Assembly: GCA_947492955.1 (NCBI GenBank)
Contig: CANLOV010000002.1
Span: forward strand, 461,323-525,322
From: an uncultured Cellulophaga sp.
GTDB taxonomy: Bacteria > Bacteroidota > Bacteroidia > Flavobacteriales > Flavobacteriaceae
DNA: 64,000 nt
Direction of reading: 5' to 3'
Within the stretch, counting starts at the first letter, position 1. Each line of letters begins with the position of its first letter. The translations under genes and the position numbers were made by a program. Of this stretch, positions 63,601 to 64,000 are shown piece after piece. Under the pieces are notes generated by a model. It was not told the origin of the DNA. It made no database searches and worked only from the letters and a program-made list of their open reading frames with translations.

Positions 63601-64000
63601 TACTTATCTCCACAAATGGTGTTATTGATGGGAAAGTTGGGGTACTAATTAAGCCCATACAACCCTTATCATCGTATATCGTAACTGTATAATCTCCTCC
63701 TCCTAAATCTGTCTCCGTAAACTCTGCATTACTTCCATCTTGTAATACTCCTCGTACTGAATGTTCAAATACATATCTTGTATATACTCCTGATCCTCCT
63801 GTTACATTGGTACCCGTAGCATCTACTGTAATAACCGCATTGTTCTGCGTATTGCCTGTTATACACCCAAACTGGTCCACACTTATTGCACTAGCATTAA
63901 CAACTATTGCATCTGGCTCTGTAATGCTTTGGGTTATAGTTGCAGGACATGTATTTGCGCCTCTAACCTCAATCGTATACTCCACTCCTGCTCCAGAAGC
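60689..64000 (-). CDS. SprB-like repeat adhesin with type B type IX sorting domain (5' end beyond window)
   Basis: The frame is open to the right edge, so only the C-terminal 1,100 or so residues are seen. They form about eleven degenerate beta-sandwich (SprB-type) repeats of roughly 80-95 residues, each ending in a pattern like GxYTVTVTDxxGC (GDYTVTIYDDKGC, GVFSVTVTDALGC, GRYSITVTDELTNC, NTYTVSITDDNGC). The C-terminus is the gliding motility-associated type B sorting domain: IPNFFTPDNGDGQNDVWKP, ITIIFDRYGREVYRM-like TIIFDRYGREVYRM, GDYWYIIKLNG and FVGHFTLYR. It is a surface adhesin secreted by the type IX system, with the SprF-like partner downstream. Confidence 0.93.
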   Translation of the reverse strand, partial: ASGAGVEYTIEVRGANTCPATITQSITEPDAIVVNASAISVDQFGCITGNTQNNAVITVDATGTNVTGGSGVYTRYVFEHSVRGVLQDGSNAEFTETDLGGGDYTVTIYDDKGCMGLISTPTFPSITPFVEISNPSITVNNNVSCGGNDEDITVSVTETPPASVPGAIATLEYVITSSNTSYTAPNNTTGVFTGLGIGNYTITVTNTDTNCSVVVNHIVEDPNIIEAVATHISNDDCVTSAGSFSVAVNNYTGNYSYQVFDINDVAQTGGSHLGTNNTGTPLTVSNLPGGSYYIEITETDALSTMCTTKSNVITIVAPEHAISATINEEANVACTNDQGKLLVDPEGGRAPYTITIDSGSQTFTETNVQAFIFDNLSAGVFSVTVTDALGCVFTGSEELIRPLDLVAAISPNIVLDCYGDDDGVVSATLSQGGLGTLEYQLNIYDEATGTVLLNTSALQSSNTFTGLFAGRYSITVTDELTNCSDETPIAIIRNPNEVTASLIRTQAITCSNDIELLLTANGGMAPYSWSTTENGTYTPFNNGDENVFNNLPSGNAGAGTYRYYVRDSFNCTSMLSNEIQEDPIIDLGIDLDTSAAVINCNGESTAIISARATGGLGNYQYELFQNTVSSTFNATATADQTNITGIFTDLPVGFYYVRVISEDCNYVTSEIEIIEPEPLVLSANSGKTDVTCSGEDNGRILVELEGGSGDYVYAISPDLDKFDIENEFTDLEGSVTGIPYTVIAQDKNGCFMVLEYTIFEPTPIEIMVDPLDVIQETCEGEEDGSITFTIEGGTPPYFTSLDSNAPGDFVEATTTRITYPDLASGDHVIFVKDANDCDVPASIVTIERGANLSATVLPDYACTGDAPTAGISVLFQDPEVVNDNNVLYSLDPLDPLNPDPANMQLTADFGDIAPGDHTLVISHIVTGCNRVYDFEVESFEPLQILLAPTDTYNEVGVTVTGGNRDFVTYTLDGEEASIDGSFFIDRKGINTYTVSITDDNGCLATASIEMEFIDIDIPNFFTPDNGDGQNDVWKPRNIEAWPNILTIIFDRYGREVYRMGVDDNGWEGFYQSTKLPTGDYWYIIKLNGETDDREFVGHFTLYR

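Noticed and set aside
1..64000. CRISPR arrays, insertion sequences, prophage genes or integrases
   Set aside because: No spaced direct repeats with unique spacers, no transposase-like or integrase-like frames and no phage structural genes were seen.

Overview
The window is AT-rich DNA from a bacterium of the phylum Bacteroidota, almost certainly a (probably marine) Flavobacteriaceae. The evidence is a set of lineage-typical genes: the type IX secretion/gliding lipoprotein SprE/PorW, a PorP/SprF protein next to a giant repeat adhesin with a type B type IX sorting domain, a PorE-like OmpA protein, families DUF4254, DUF4837, DUF5687, DUF6168, DUF6341, DUF6427 and DUF6909, and -7 promoter boxes of the Bacteroidota form TAnnTTTG.

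Layout. (1) 1-3549, minus: sprE, a bactofilin and atpZ, leading into a DUF6168 gene cut by the left edge. (2) 3786-10219, minus: a PadR-controlled membrane operon with four related proteins that resemble HAAS (HTH-associated alpha-helical signalling) proteins, a DUF2059 protein, a DUF5687 permease and an ABC ATPase. A perfect 48-bp palindrome lies just upstream of padR. (3) 10345-14879, plus: a PaaE-like ferredoxin reductase, then three arsenosugar-type genes (TIGR04282-like glycosyltransferase, CMD protein, radical SAM ArsS) with no arsM nearby, and a TetR regulator. (4) 14876-19144: GT9 glycosyltransferase, DUF4254, DUF6427, DUF6341, purD.

(5) 19223-42123, minus: a large surface-polysaccharide locus. 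It has a WcaJ-type initiating transferase, GT26 (WecG-like), GT4-type and GT56 (WecF-like) transferases, a Wzy-like polymerase and an O-antigen ligase-type protein, a Wzx-like flippase, an asparagine-synthase-like amidotransferase, and nucleotide-sugar genes rffA, a formyltransferase, rmlA, rmlB, wecC, wecB, rmlD, a UDP-glucuronate 4-epimerase-like gene, rmlC and a UDP-xylose synthase-like gene. The set matches much of the enterobacterial common antigen pathway (ManNAcA and Fuc4N), but a formyltransferase replaces the WecD acetyltransferase. I therefore infer a glycan with N-formylated Fuc4N, ManNAcA (possibly amidated) and L-rhamnose. Between rmlC and the Wzz-like gene lies a decayed, internally deleted second rmlB-rmlA pair.

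(6) 42128-58958: mostly housekeeping and envelope genes: DUF6909, GH3-family protein, M23 peptidase, TatA, PorE-like OmpA protein, XRE regulator, serine hydrolase, a 56-residue membrane protein, lipoproteins, a LysM lytic transglycosylase, pgk, DNA polymerase III delta', DoxX, and a Mpo1-like protein. (7) 58998-59261: two tandem tRNA-Cys genes, the second with an unusual C33. (8) 59321-64000: folB, a PorP/SprF protein, and the 3' part of the adhesin gene, which runs off the right edge.
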